Positions 25,601-34,442 of a DNA stretch of 64,000 nt are shown here, one piece after another (position 1 is the stretch's first letter; each line of letters opens with the position of its first letter). Made by a program: the position numbers and the translations under genes. The stretch is from Citrifermentans bremense R1 (GTDB lineage: Bacteria > Desulfobacterota > Desulfuromonadia > Geobacterales > Geobacteraceae). Under the pieces are notes generated by a model. That model was not told the DNA's origin and made no database searches. It saw only the letters and a list, made by a program, of their open reading frames with translations. Location of the stretch: assembly GCF_000426865.1 (NCBI RefSeq), contig NZ_KE384582.1, positions 62,001 to 126,000 of the forward strand, written 5' to 3'.

Positions 25601-28595
25601 GCAGGCGCGGCAGGACAACACCCTCTTCGGCCTGGACGCCGCTTTGCGCCTGGGGGAGCGCCTGACCCTGAAGGGGGAGGGGGCAGTCAGCGAGAACCTG
25701 GAACGCGGCAGGGGGAGTGCCTGGAAGACGGAGCTCGCCGCGCGCCCCATCGACCCCCTCCTTCTGAACCTTTACTACCGGAAGGTGGAGTCCGACTTCT
25801 TCAACACCTCGATGACCGGGACGGAGCTTGGGACCGAGAAGTACAGCGGCCGGGCCGACTACCGTGTCGGCGCCGACACCCTCGTCTTCGCCGAGAGCTT
25901 CCTGCACCGCTTTGAATTGGGGGACCGGAAACTCTTCGCGAACCACGCGGGGATGGTGAAGAAATTCTCCCTGCTGCAGTTGGAGGGGGGCGTCAAGGTG
26001 GTGCGGGAGGAGCGGGACGGACGGACCGAGGAATCGGACTTGGTCTATGCCGGCGTCTTCGCGCCCCTCACCAAAAAGCTCGATGCGACCCTCAGGCGCG
26101 AGCAGCTTCTATCCGCCTCCGGCGTCGCCGACTACCAGACAAAGACCTTCGCCAAGCTCGACTACCGGCTCACTGAGCGCACCAAGGCCTTCCTCGCCGA
26201 GGAGTACCAAGAGGGCTCCCCCCTCATCCGCCAGGCCACCCTGTTCGGCCTGGAGAGCAGGCTCTCGGACCGGATGCGGCTCACCACCGGCTACCAGATG
26301 TCCTCTGGCGCCTCCGGTTACTCCCAGCAGAGCAACGTCGACCTCAACACGCGGCTCATGGAGCGGGAAGGGTTCAGCCTCGATTCCAGAACCGGCTACC
26401 AGATCGAGCACGCCCTGTCGCAGCAAAGGGGGCAGGCTATCGTCGGGTTGAGCAGCCGTTACCGTGCCGCCGAGGGGCTCTACCTGAACTCTTCCCTGGA
26501 GCGGGTGCAGACGGTGCAGGGAAATATCGGCACCCGCACCGCCTTTACCTTGGGGGGCGAGTACCTCCGGGCCAAAAACCTGAAGCTCTCCGGCCGCTAC
26601 GAGGTGAGGACCGGCCCGGGGGAGACCGCCTCTCTCTACGGCGCGAACGCCGCCTACAAGATGAGCCCCTCGCTCACCCTCTTGGGGAAGCTCTCGCTCT
26701 GGGACCGGGACGCCGACGCCGGCGACGACGTCATCTTCGACGGCTACCTGGGGAGCGCCTTCCGCCCGCTGGCGGGGCAGCCGCTGCAGCTTCTCACCCT
26801 GGCGCGCTACAAGGTGGAAGACAGGAGAAGCCTCCCCGGCTCCTTCGAAAGCCGCAGCGTCATCCTCTCGGCCGAGCCCACCTACAGGATCGTGAGCCGC
26901 TGGAGCGCCCAGGGGAAATACGCCGGGAAGCTCAGCTGGGCCGACGGGGTGGGGGGGATGATGCAGAGCTACACCGACCTGGTCCTGGCCGGGCTCTCCT
27001 ACGACCTGGCGGAGCGCTGGGAGATCGCGGCCTACCTGAAGCTCATGAACCAGTACGACGCCCGCATGCACTCGCTGGGTGCGGTGGGAAGCGCCGGCTA
27101 CCGCGTCTATAGAAACGTGGTCCTTTCCGCCGGCTACAACTTCGCCAGGCTCGACGACCGGGACTTGACCGGCGAGACCTTCCAGGGGCAGGGCCCCTTT
27201 GTCGGCATCAAGGTCAAGTTCGATGAGGACATGTTCGAGTCGCAGCAGGCGAAGGTGATCCCCATCCCGGTTCCGCCCCCAGCCCCGGTCGCCAAGGTTC
27301 CCCCCCCCGCGGCCCCCGTGCCGGCGCTCCTGGTAAGGGCGGAGCGGCTGGACGAGCCTCTGCTTCTCTCCGGGAGCGCGGAACTATTCACCCTCCTGGT
27401 CAACGGCGAACGGGCGAAGCTTCCTTCCACCGAGGTGACGCTGACCCGGGAACACCTGGGTTCCCTGGAGCTCAAGGGGGGAAGGTTCCTTGCGCCGCTG
27501 GTCTTCCTGGTGAGCGTGGAGCAGCCGGAACAAGTCGGTTCCTGGACGCTCAAGGTGATGAACCGCGAGGGGGAGGCGCTGCGCACGCTTGAGGGGACCG
27601 GGGCGCCGGCAAAGCGCATCCCCTGGCTTGGCGACACGGACCGCCGGAAGGTGGAACAGGGCGAGATCTATCAGTACCAACTGCAGGTCACCTACCTGGA
27701 CGGCTCGATCTTCAGCACCGGCCGCGAACTCTTCGGCGTGAACCGTCGCGAGGCGGTACTCCTCACCCTGTCCGGCGGCGCTTTCGTCTTCGACCGCTCC
27801 GAGCTGACCCTGGAGGCCAAACGGCTGCTCAAGGGGGCGGCGCGGGTCCTGCGGGCGCGCCCGCAGGAAAAGGTGATCGTGGAGGGGCATACCGACGGCA
27901 TCGGGAGCGTGGAGTACAACATGGCGCTCTCCCAGAGACGGTGCGACGCCGCCGCCGACTACCTGGTACGAGAGGAAGGGATAGCCAGCTCGCGGCTGTT
28001 GCGGCGCTGGTACGGAAAATCCCGCCCCGTGGCCGACAACGTCACCACCCCCGGCAGGAGGCTAAACCGCCGCGTCGAGCTGAAGGGGGATTTCAAAGAG
28101 CTGCATCCGGTCTCTCCCGATGACCGGTACCGAACGAAACCCTTCGTGGTGATCAACGGCCGCAGCATCCCGGTGGATCCCCTGGGTCGCTTCGACACCA
28201 CCTTCCCGGGCAACACCCTCGATCTCGACCTGGAGATGGGGGACTCGCAGGGGCGTTTCCTCGCCACTTCGCTCCCGCTTCCCGACCTGGCCGTGACCGG
28301 GCCGCCGGCCGAGACGCTGGTCGGCTACGGCACCGAAGCCTCCGGCGTCAGGGTCGATGCCGACGGCAAGGGGCACTGCATGCTTTCGGGAACGGTCGAG
28401 GGGACCTCCATGGAACTCGCGGGGAGGAAGGTGCCGCTCGACGAGGCAGGGCGCTTCACCCTCGATCTCCCGCTTGCCGAGGGGGACCAGGTCCTGGGCG
28501 TGGTGCTCAGAAACGGCTCCGGCTGCTCCAAACTCATGAACCTGCGGCTTCGCTCAGAGCGCCAAACCATGCCTGCCGCCCGGGGTGAGCGGTGA
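22662..28595 (+). CDS. Giant DUF11/SdrD-B/OmpA outer-envelope protein
   Basis: A 1977-residue protein. Residues 1-32 are a signal peptide. DUF11-type repeats occupy about 60-460 (TNRGNFPDSF, LGNSGGAPVAGVRVVDPL, VQNIGDGVLDHVTVADRIP). An SdrD/Cna-B-like domain covers about 465-560 (GRVFHDGNGNGVPDREERGE). A Pro/Ser linker at 565-600 and an Ig-like domain to about 700 follow. A long beta-strand-rich region from 700 to 1525 has alternating aromatic/charged strands like an outer-membrane barrel. An OmpA peptidoglycan-binding domain spans 1698-1809 (FVFDRSELTLEAKRLL, VIVEGHTDGIGSVEYNMALSQRR), then a final beta domain. It probably links outer membrane and peptidoglycan and displays repeats outside. 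Confidence 0.85.
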   Translation: MAIAAGKKRRRWGGLRLITLALLLALPGTAFSLTPAGTVIRHDFNARFATPGLREVRSNETRVSVKDLSDPELVPPRTATTNATVPVDFRHTLTNRGNFPDSFRLKAAAGDAALPENGQAPLLRFYAADAVTPLPADAGGFQVIGPLEPGASVELVLRATPPAGSEGRVALIAVSATSVLVPARSASLTNQLQVPAGGVSFLKAVSPVGSVLPGTVLTYSISLGNSGGAPVAGVRVVDPLDALLEYQPGSAALPAGVPGTVSFDAATRTLVFDIPWLPAGFSGEITFQARVRDDAPGNASIVNTAGVSTAGNAAPFLSNSTLNTVLVRLLQVTKTAGSSSAEAGDIVSYAVRVQNIGDGVLDHVTVADRIPRGFRYLKGSSHVDGFVVADPVGGGQQLSWDLGSFEPGAFKVLNYRLVVSAEAPVGTAVNWAQATGAPASGGSVVSPPASASVKVRGSVLGSKAIIMGRVFHDGNGNGVPDREERGEAGVRVYLEDGSFVFTDVEGQYSFTGVSAGDHVLKLDRSTLDPGLVSVPYNTAFAGVGWSQFITVPFGGPARGDFALATNPEAPTPQPSAPSSPPSPQGPPSPTQSAPPAAEPAAGARLRLTPHRVELPADAKTTVPFKVELLDSAGRRVPGSTTVTLFLAKGTLLEPDLDPALPGHQIRVTDGLGVFQVRSGRATGDDLLIARADNGSAAQADLFFSPDRRDWILVGLGSLTLGGKAVSGNLEKIDKDDRFDEGIFHEERLAFFTRGKILGKYLLTAAYDSDKERRDGVFQAIDPEKYYPVYGDATDIGYEAESRGKIYLKLESGRSYLMAGDYRTDLSENELSRYDRALNGAKFEVNTKSVTVKGFESRTEETVTRDDIPGNGTSGHYFLSRRDVFENSERVRIEVRDRYHTERVIAVTEKVRYADYSIDYQAGTILFKEPVPSLDQFLNPVTIVVNYQASGPGEERYVYGGRAEVRSENGSHLGGTAVVEEQARQDNTLFGLDAALRLGERLTLKGEGAVSENLERGRGSAWKTELAARPIDPLLLNLYYRKVESDFFNTSMTGTELGTEKYSGRADYRVGADTLVFAESFLHRFELGDRKLFANHAGMVKKFSLLQLEGGVKVVREERDGRTEESDLVYAGVFAPLTKKLDATLRREQLLSASGVADYQTKTFAKLDYRLTERTKAFLAEEYQEGSPLIRQATLFGLESRLSDRMRLTTGYQMSSGASGYSQQSNVDLNTRLMEREGFSLDSRTGYQIEHALSQQRGQAIVGLSSRYRAAEGLYLNSSLERVQTVQGNIGTRTAFTLGGEYLRAKNLKLSGRYEVRTGPGETASLYGANAAYKMSPSLTLLGKLSLWDRDADAGDDVIFDGYLGSAFRPLAGQPLQLLTLARYKVEDRRSLPGSFESRSVILSAEPTYRIVSRWSAQGKYAGKLSWADGVGGMMQSYTDLVLAGLSYDLAERWEIAAYLKLMNQYDARMHSLGAVGSAGYRVYRNVVLSAGYNFARLDDRDLTGETFQGQGPFVGIKVKFDEDMFESQQAKVIPIPVPPPAPVAKVPPPAAPVPALLVRAERLDEPLLLSGSAELFTLLVNGERAKLPSTEVTLTREHLGSLELKGGRFLAPLVFLVSVEQPEQVGSWTLKVMNREGEALRTLEGTGAPAKRIPWLGDTDRRKVEQGEIYQYQLQVTYLDGSIFSTGRELFGVNRREAVLLTLSGGAFVFDRSELTLEAKRLLKGAARVLRARPQEKVIVEGHTDGIGSVEYNMALSQRRCDAAADYLVREEGIASSRLLRRWYGKSRPVADNVTTPGRRLNRRVELKGDFKELHPVSPDDRYRTKPFVVINGRSIPVDPLGRFDTTFPGNTLDLDLEMGDSQGRFLATSLPLPDLAVTGPPAETLVGYGTEASGVRVDADGKGHCMLSGTVEGTSMELAGRKVPLDEAGRFTLDLPLAEGDQVLGVVLRNGSGCSKLMNLRLRSERQTMPAARGER

Positions 28596-29830
28596 GCGCC
28601 CGGGACCGCTTCAGTAAACTCGGGGGGATTGCCTTGGAGACGGTGGGGTCGCTGCTACTGGTCCTCGCGCTCTACTGGCTCTTCATGGTCTTTCTCTACG
28701 CCCTTTTCCCCTCCGGCACGCCGCTTAAGGAGATGCTGGCGAACCGCGCGGAAGAGCTTCCGGTAAAGGACGGCGCGGGGCGGCGGCCGGAGGCGGCCTT
28801 AAAATCCCTTGTGCGCGACGTCCGTTTCAGGCGCGGCAACTCCGTCGCCTGGGAGGGAGCCCGGGAAGGGATGCTTCTCTACAATAACGACGCCGTGCAG
28901 ACCTTCGACCGCTCCGGCGCCACCTTGTCCTTTGCCCCCAGCGACCGCCTCACCGTTGGGAGCAACTCACTGGTGCTGGTCACCCGCCTGAACGAAAAGG
29001 TGGAGGGGGAGCCTAGGGCCTACCGGGTCCAGGTGGAAGGGGAGCTGCGGGGGAGCCTTTCCAACGAGAAGCGACTGCGGCTGGAGATCGCCACGGCGGG
29101 GCATCTGGCCCGCGTCGCTTCGGGTGCCGCGCGTTTCCGCGTCACCCCCAACGGCAACGCGTCGAGCCTCGCCGTCTACGCCGGAGAAGTCAGGGTCCAG
29201 GGGAGGGACGGGATGGTCCGGGTGCCGGCCTACCACGGCATCACCCTGAGAAAGGGGGTCGCGGCGGGGCCGGCGGTGCCGCTTCCCGAGGCGCCGTCGC
29301 TTGAAAGCGACAAGCTCCTCTACAGGTTCCGCCTGCTTCCGCCCAAGGTGCGCTTCTCCTGGAGCGGCAAGGCGGGCGAATACCACTTCCAACTGGCAAG
29401 AGACCCCCGCTTCAAGAGCCTGGTGCTGGATAAGAAGCTCGCTGCGCCGGAACTCGTCACCGGGACCCTGGATGCCGGGAGCTACTTCTGGCGGGTGAGC
29501 GGGGTCATGGAGGCCAGGGAAGGGTTCTTCAGCCGCACCGGGCGCTGCGACCTGCTGCAGCTTTTGAAACCGCCCGAACTGAAGGTGGATTTCCCGCCCG
29601 AAAGCGCCGCTGCCGGAAACTTCACCTTGACCGGTAACGTCGAGCCCGGCGCAAGGGTGTTTGTGAACGGCGTCGAGGTATCCGGCGCCGGCGACAGGGC
29701 TTTTGCCCACGATCTCAAGCTGAAAAGCGGCGTCAACCTGATCAGGGTGGAGGCCGTCGACCAGGCAGGAAACGCCAGTTACGCCTCCCGGGTCATCTAC
29801 GGGACCGGCGCCGGACAGCAAGGCAGATAG
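28592..29830 (+). CDS. FecR-domain membrane-anchored protein
   Basis: A 412-residue protein starting with GTG that overlaps the stop of the giant surface gene (GTGA). One membrane helix lies near residues 15-40. A FecR-like domain follows at about 70-200: RRGNSVAWEGAREGMLLYNNDAVQTF and LAVYAGEVRVQGRDG. The C-terminal half has beta-sandwich segments including an Ig-like stretch (FTLTGNVEPGARVFVNGVEV). In systems known for such proteins they bind peptidoglycan or transmit surface signals; here it may be a periplasmic scaffold or sensor for the giant OmpA protein. It is followed 11 bp later by a histidine kinase. Confidence 0.8.
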   Translation: MSARDRFSKLGGIALETVGSLLLVLALYWLFMVFLYALFPSGTPLKEMLANRAEELPVKDGAGRRPEAALKSLVRDVRFRRGNSVAWEGAREGMLLYNNDAVQTFDRSGATLSFAPSDRLTVGSNSLVLVTRLNEKVEGEPRAYRVQVEGELRGSLSNEKRLRLEIATAGHLARVASGAARFRVTPNGNASSLAVYAGEVRVQGRDGMVRVPAYHGITLRKGVAAGPAVPLPEAPSLESDKLLYRFRLLPPKVRFSWSGKAGEYHFQLARDPRFKSLVLDKKLAAPELVTGTLDAGSYFWRVSGVMEAREGFFSRTGRCDLLQLLKPPELKVDFPPESAAAGNFTLTGNVEPGARVFVNGVEVSGAGDRAFAHDLKLKSGVNLIRVEAVDQAGNASYASRVIYGTGAGQQGR

Positions 29831-29841
29831 AGGAGGACCGG

Positions 29842-31620
29842 ATGCATACCAGATTAAAATTTCCGCTCAGGTTCAAGATGCTCCTCTCCCAGTTGCTGGT
29901 GGTGTCGGTGGTGCTGAGCCTGATCACCTTCACCATGGCGAACCTGTTCCAGGTCGACAAGACCGCCTACATCCACGACCTCACCTCGACGGTGGTGCTG
30001 CATACGGCGGAGGAGGCGAACGCGCTCCTGGCGGGATACCGGGAGCGGTTGAAGCTCTTCGGCCGCGTCTTGGCCGAACCGGAGCTTTCGGGGCGGGACC
30101 AGGTGCTGCAGGGCTTTTTCGAGGAGTTCCGCGACTTCGTGCTGGTTACCCGCAGCGGCCCGGGCGGCGAACAGACCGTGTACGACGGCGCTGCGCTGCA
30201 GGCGGCCGGGGTGACCAAAGAGGAGATAGTGGCGAACCTGCACGCCCATCCGGCGCCGGAATCCATTCCGGCAGGGCAGGTGTACCTGGTGAATTCCACG
30301 CTCTCGCGCAAGCTTCCCACGCTCACCCTCACCATCTCCGAGCCTGCGGCGGGGGGGACGCCGGTGGTAACGACGGCGGTGCTGCGCCTGGACCGGTTGC
30401 AGGAGCTGGCCAAGCGCTCGCGGGTCTTCGACATCTTCCTGTTGGACTCGGCCGGGCGCTACCTGGCGCACAAGGCGCCGGACCGGGTTGGGGTTGCAGC
30501 CAATCTCGAATGGTGGAACCGGGTGAAGGCCCCGCGCAGCTCCGGGATGACCATGGAGTACAAAAACCTCGGCAAGGAGATGGTGGGAGGATTCTCGCGC
30601 TGCTCGCTCGGGGGGCTGGTGGTCGGGGTGGAGATACCCAAGAGCGCCGCCTACCTCACCTCGCGCGAACTGCTGAGCGACCTTTTGCTACTGTCGCTGG
30701 CGCTTCTGGGGGGGGCGGCCCTTTTGAGCCAGTTCTGGTCGCGGAATTTCACGAGCCCACTGGAGAAGCTCTCCGAGGCGACCCGGATGGTGGGGCAGGG
30801 GCGCTTCGAGATCGAGGTGAAGGCGGAATCAGGGGACGAGATCGGCGCGCTGGCCCGGTCCTTCAACCAGATGGCCGCCGAATTGAAAGTGCGCGAGAAG
30901 GCCCTCAAGGACCTCTACGGGCAATTGGTTCACTCGGAGAAGATGGCGGCCTTCGGTTCGCTTGGCGCAGGGATTGCCCACGAGGTGAAGAACCCGCTGG
31001 CGGGGATCCTCGGCATCACCCAGCTCTCGCTCAGGGGGGCGGGGGCCGGGCACCCGCTGGAGAAGAACCTTTTGATCATCGAGAAAGAGACCAAGCGTTG
31101 CAAGACCATCATCGAGCACCTGCTCAAGTTTGCGCGCCAGGAGCAGGTCGAGTTCAGCGAGGTCGACCTGCAGCAGGTGGTGGCGGATGCTCTCGCCATC
31201 GTCGACCACCAGTTGGGGATCAACAGCATTAAGGTGGAGCAGGAACTGGAGCCGGGGATGCCTACCTGCCGCGGCAACGCGAACCAGTTGCAGCAGGTGC
31301 TCATGAACCTGATGCTCAACGCGCAGCAGGCGATGAGCGGGAAGACCGGGACGGTGAAGCTTTCCGCGCGCAGGCTGGAAAAGGGGGGGGTGGAATTGCG
31401 GGTGGCGGACGACGGCCCCGGGATCCGCAAGGAGATCCAGGGGAAGATCTTCGATCCCTTCTTCACCACCAAGCCGGCAGGACAGGGGACGGGGCTTGGC
31501 CTCTCGGTCACCTACGGCATCGTGAAGGATCATGGCGGCGAGATTCACCTGGAGAGCGAGGAGGGGGTGGGGACTACCTTCATCATCACCCTGCCACCCT
31601 CCGCGGCAGCCAATGGCTAA
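29842..31620 (+). CDS. Sensor histidine kinase
   Basis: A 592-residue membrane kinase. The first helix is around residues 12-33, an extracytoplasmic sensor region follows to about 280, and a second helix at about 280-300 leads to a HAMP domain (ATRMVGQGRFEIEVKAESGDEIGALARSFNQM). The HisKA site is GIAHEVKNPLAG with phospho-acceptor His380. The ATP-binding domain has DDGPGI, the F-box DPFFTTK and GTGLGLS. AGAGGAGG precedes the ATG. It is 12 bp from the response regulator, so they form a two-component pair; the ligand is unknown. Confidence 0.93.
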   Translation: MHTRLKFPLRFKMLLSQLLVVSVVLSLITFTMANLFQVDKTAYIHDLTSTVVLHTAEEANALLAGYRERLKLFGRVLAEPELSGRDQVLQGFFEEFRDFVLVTRSGPGGEQTVYDGAALQAAGVTKEEIVANLHAHPAPESIPAGQVYLVNSTLSRKLPTLTLTISEPAAGGTPVVTTAVLRLDRLQELAKRSRVFDIFLLDSAGRYLAHKAPDRVGVAANLEWWNRVKAPRSSGMTMEYKNLGKEMVGGFSRCSLGGLVVGVEIPKSAAYLTSRELLSDLLLLSLALLGGAALLSQFWSRNFTSPLEKLSEATRMVGQGRFEIEVKAESGDEIGALARSFNQMAAELKVREKALKDLYGQLVHSEKMAAFGSLGAGIAHEVKNPLAGILGITQLSLRGAGAGHPLEKNLLIIEKETKRCKTIIEHLLKFARQEQVEFSEVDLQQVVADALAIVDHQLGINSIKVEQELEPGMPTCRGNANQLQQVLMNLMLNAQQAMSGKTGTVKLSARRLEKGGVELRVADDGPGIRKEIQGKIFDPFFTTKPAGQGTGLGLSVTYGIVKDHGGEIHLESEEGVGTTFIITLPPSAAANG

Positions 31621-31632
31621 AGGAGGACGCGC

Positions 31633-32577
31633 ATGGACTTACTGGTTGTTGACGACGAGGAAACCCTGAGAAGCGTGGTGTCGCAGGTTCTTTCCGCCGA
31701 CGGCTTCACGGTGGCGGAGGCGGCCAGTGGCGAGGAGGCGCTGGAGGCTTTCAGGCGCGTGAGCCATCCCCTCGTGATCACGGACATAAGGATGGGGGGG
31801 ATGAGCGGGATCGAGCTTCTTGCCGAGATCAAGGAGCACAATCCCGACACCCAGGTGGTGATCATGACCAGCCACGCCTCGCTCGACAGCGCGCTCACCG
31901 CGCTCAGAGCCGGCGCCTACGACTACCTGGTGAAGCCGTTCGAGAGCCTGGACCTGATCTCCGCGGTGGCGGGGCGGGCGGCGGAGAAGGCTCGCCTGGT
32001 GACTCAGAACCGGGAGCTCTTGGAGCAATTGACCCGCGCCAACGCCGAGCTAAAGGAGGCGAACCTGGCACTCAAGGAGCTGGCGGTGCACGACGGGCTC
32101 ACCGCGCTTTACAACCATCGCTACTTCGAGGAGGCCTTTGCCCTGGAGGTGGCCAGGTCCAAGCGCTACGGGAAGCAGTGCAGCCTCATCTTCATGGATG
32201 TCGACAACTTCAAGAGGTACAACGACACCAACGGGCATCCGCAGGGGGACGCGCTTTTGAAGACCCTGGCGCAGCTCATGACGACGCACCTGCGGATTTG
32301 CGACACGGCTGCGCGCTACGGCGGCGAGGAGTTCGTGCTGCTGCTCCCGGAGACGCCCAAGGAGGCGGCGCTGGGCGTGGCGGAGGAACTAAGGCGCAGG
32401 GTCGCGGAGCACCCGTTCCCCGGTGGGGAGACCCAGCCCTTGGGGAAGGTGACCATCAGCATCGGCGTAGCAGCCTATCCCAGGGACGGGATGGACGCGC
32501 CGGAGCTTTTGGACTTCGCCGACCAGCTCCTCTACAAGGCGAAGAACAGCGGGAAGAACATGGTGGTATGGAACTGA
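31633..32577 (+). CDS. Response regulator with GGDEF diguanylate cyclase domain
   Basis: A 314-residue protein. The receiver domain (residues 1-120) has the acidic pair Asp7-Asp8, phospho-acceptor Asp51 in VITDIRMGG, Thr/Ser and Lys in YLVKPFE. A coiled helical linker leads to a GGDEF domain (about 150-310) with an active-type RYGGEEF motif. It should make cyclic-di-GMP when phosphorylated by the upstream kinase. RxxD, the product-inhibition site, is not obvious before the motif. In this context it may adjust surface-attachment behaviour together with the surface operon upstream. Confidence 0.92.
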   Translation: MDLLVVDDEETLRSVVSQVLSADGFTVAEAASGEEALEAFRRVSHPLVITDIRMGGMSGIELLAEIKEHNPDTQVVIMTSHASLDSALTALRAGAYDYLVKPFESLDLISAVAGRAAEKARLVTQNRELLEQLTRANAELKEANLALKELAVHDGLTALYNHRYFEEAFALEVARSKRYGKQCSLIFMDVDNFKRYNDTNGHPQGDALLKTLAQLMTTHLRICDTAARYGGEEFVLLLPETPKEAALGVAEELRRRVAEHPFPGGETQPLGKVTISIGVAAYPRDGMDAPELLDFADQLLYKAKNSGKNMVVWN

Positions 32578-32589
32578 GAAACCCGAGAA

Positions 32590-32775
32590 TTAGCCACGGA
32601 GAAAATCGGAGAGAGTCAAAAAACAAAACCGCTCACAAGGAGAACTGCTGAGGACTTCTGAGAAAAGACCAAACCCTGAGAGAGTCAAAAAACTTTTTTT
32701 GGGAAAAGCAGAACCAACCGCTAAGGTTTTAACCGTAAGGTCTTGGTTTTCTCAGATTTTTCTCCGTTGCAAACG
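32590..32775. repeat. Imperfect inverted repeat of ACGGAGAAAAATC type
   Basis: GCCACGGAGAAAATCGGAGA on the left is complementary to TCTCAGATTTTTCTCCGTTG on the right. The middle contains two copies of GAGAGTCAAAAAAC. This fills the 200-bp gap between the convergent response regulator and U32 genes. Confidence 0.7.
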
Positions 32776-32777
32776 TT

Positions 32778-34088
32778 TTAGGTTTTTAGCTTCTCCGGTT
32801 TTTCTCGCCTGATCAAATCGTACTCCCCTGCGCCGGTGAGCTCTTTCATGACTACACGCTGGTTTGGGTGCGCTATCTGGAGCGGGACGCCGTCCTCGTC
32901 TTCCATCGACTGCAACACGAACCGGGTGAAGCTGGTCCCCTGGCCGATGAGCTCCAGGGCGTCTCCCAACTGCAGCCGGTTCCTCACCGCAACGAGGGTC
33001 CCTCCCCCCTGCGCCTCCCCCTCGACCAGCGCCACAAACTCGAAGTTCCTCACGTAACGCGAGAGGTACTCGTGGTCCACGTCGCGAGGCTTGCCCAACA
33101 AAAACCCGGTGGTGTACCCGCGGTGGCTGATCTTGCTCAGCTCCTCCAGCCACGCCGGGTTCAGCCGGTACTCTTGCGGGTCCTCCCAATAGCTGTCCAG
33201 CGCCTCGCGGTAGATGCGGATCACGCTGGCCGCGTAGTAGATCCCCTTCATCCTCCCTTCTATCTTCAGGGAGTGGACGCCGCTCTCCACCAACTCGGGA
33301 AGGTGCTCGATCAGGCAAAGATCCTTCGAGTTGAAGATGAAGCTCCCGCTTTCGTCCTCATGGATGGGGAAATACTCCCCGGGACGGCTCTCCTCTACGA
33401 TGGCGTAGTTCCAGCGGCAGGGCTGGGTGCACTCCCCCTTGTTGGCGTCCCTGCCGGTCATGGCCAGGGAGAGGAGGCAGCGCCCGGAATACGAGATGCA
33501 CATGGCGCCGTGGACGAAGACTTCGAGCTCGATTCCGTTGCACATCCCCGCCGTCTCTGCGATCTGCTCCAGCGACATCTCGCGGGCGAGATTCACCCGC
33601 TTCACCCCCTGGGCCTGCCAGAAGCGGGCGGAGCGCCAGTTGGTGGTGTTGGCCTGAGTGGAAAGGTGGATGTCGCGGCCGGGGCAGCGCTCGGCTATCA
33701 GCGCCACGACGCCGGGGTCGGCGGCGATGAGGGCGTCGAAGGGGATCTCGCGGATCTCGTCCAGGTAGCGTTCCAGCTCGATCAAATCGCCGTTGTCGGC
33801 AAAGGCGTTGACTGTCAGGTACACCTTGACGCCGTGCCGGTGCGCGTAGTCGACTGCGTGCGAGAGTTCGGGGAGGCTGAAGTTGCCGGCCAGGTTTCTA
33901 AGGCCAAACGATTTCCCCCCCAGGTACACCGCGTCGGCGCCATAGCGGATGGCGACCTTCAGTTTTTCCATGTTCCCCGCAGGCGCCAAAAGCTCGGGCT
34001 TCACCCGTCCCTGGTGCTGCTTCTGCCCCACGCCGGCAAGCGCCGCCGCCGTTTCCCCTGCTGTTTTCTCCCGATTCTTTCCCGTCAA
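32778..34088 (-). CDS. U32-family protein (YegQ/TrhP-like)
   Basis: A protein of about 436 residues with the U32 signature: PELLAPAGNMEKLKVAIRYGADAVYLGG at the N-terminus, GAMCISYSGRCLLS, and GECTQPCRW, which carry the Fe-S cysteines. Members formerly called peptidase U32 are now known to hydroxylate RNA (TrhP in tRNA U34, RlhA in 23S rRNA) or to work in ubiquinone hydroxylation; tRNA hydroxylation is the likely role, with prephenate as donor in TrhP. TTG at 34088 is chosen because AAAGGAG lies upstream and it removes an unusual Arg-rich extension. An ATG at 34208 is the alternative. Confidence 0.88.
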   Translation of the reverse strand: MTGKNREKTAGETAAALAGVGQKQHQGRVKPELLAPAGNMEKLKVAIRYGADAVYLGGKSFGLRNLAGNFSLPELSHAVDYAHRHGVKVYLTVNAFADNGDLIELERYLDEIREIPFDALIAADPGVVALIAERCPGRDIHLSTQANTTNWRSARFWQAQGVKRVNLAREMSLEQIAETAGMCNGIELEVFVHGAMCISYSGRCLLSLAMTGRDANKGECTQPCRWNYAIVEESRPGEYFPIHEDESGSFIFNSKDLCLIEHLPELVESGVHSLKIEGRMKGIYYAASVIRIYREALDSYWEDPQEYRLNPAWLEELSKISHRGYTTGFLLGKPRDVDHEYLSRYVRNFEFVALVEGEAQGGGTLVAVRNRLQLGDALELIGQGTSFTRFVLQSMEDEDGVPLQIAHPNQRVVMKELTGAGEYDLIRREKPEKLKT

Positions 34089-34201
34089 GCTCAGCTCCTT
34101 TGCTCCTGCGCTCGTGTGGCGCCGGTTTCGCCGCCCCGCGGCAACGGCACACCGTAGCACATACCGGACCGATAATGAACCTCCGAATAGGCGCTTTCCC
34201 C

Positions 34202-34231
34202 TTGACATTGATGGGCAAAAGGCTTTAATTA
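34202..34231 (+). promoter_or_regulatory. Sigma-70-like promoter for the LysM-dprA-topA cluster
   Basis: A perfect -35 TTGACA (34202-34207) is followed 17-18 bases later by TTAATTA (34225-34231), then AT-rich sequence. It lies 210 bp upstream of the LysM gene, leaving a long leader. Confidence 0.6.
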
Positions 34232-34442
34232 TGTTAAATTTTTTTGGGGCATTAAGATGAAGTAGCCTATGGTTCTAATCTGTGAGCCCCCGCTGCATGC
34301 GGTTTTGCGAGCCGCCCCCTTCCGGTTTTTCCTCATGGGAGGCTCAAAAAACTAATGAACGGTATTTCCGCAGTTGTAACTGGTAGCCATGAAGCTTTGT
34401 ACTTCGGAGGAGGGCGGCCCTACGGGACCCCTTAAGGAGCGT

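Noticed and set aside
32868-34157. A 429-codon plus-strand frame over the U32 gene
   Set aside because: The opposite strand has the Cys-containing U32 motifs; this frame has none.
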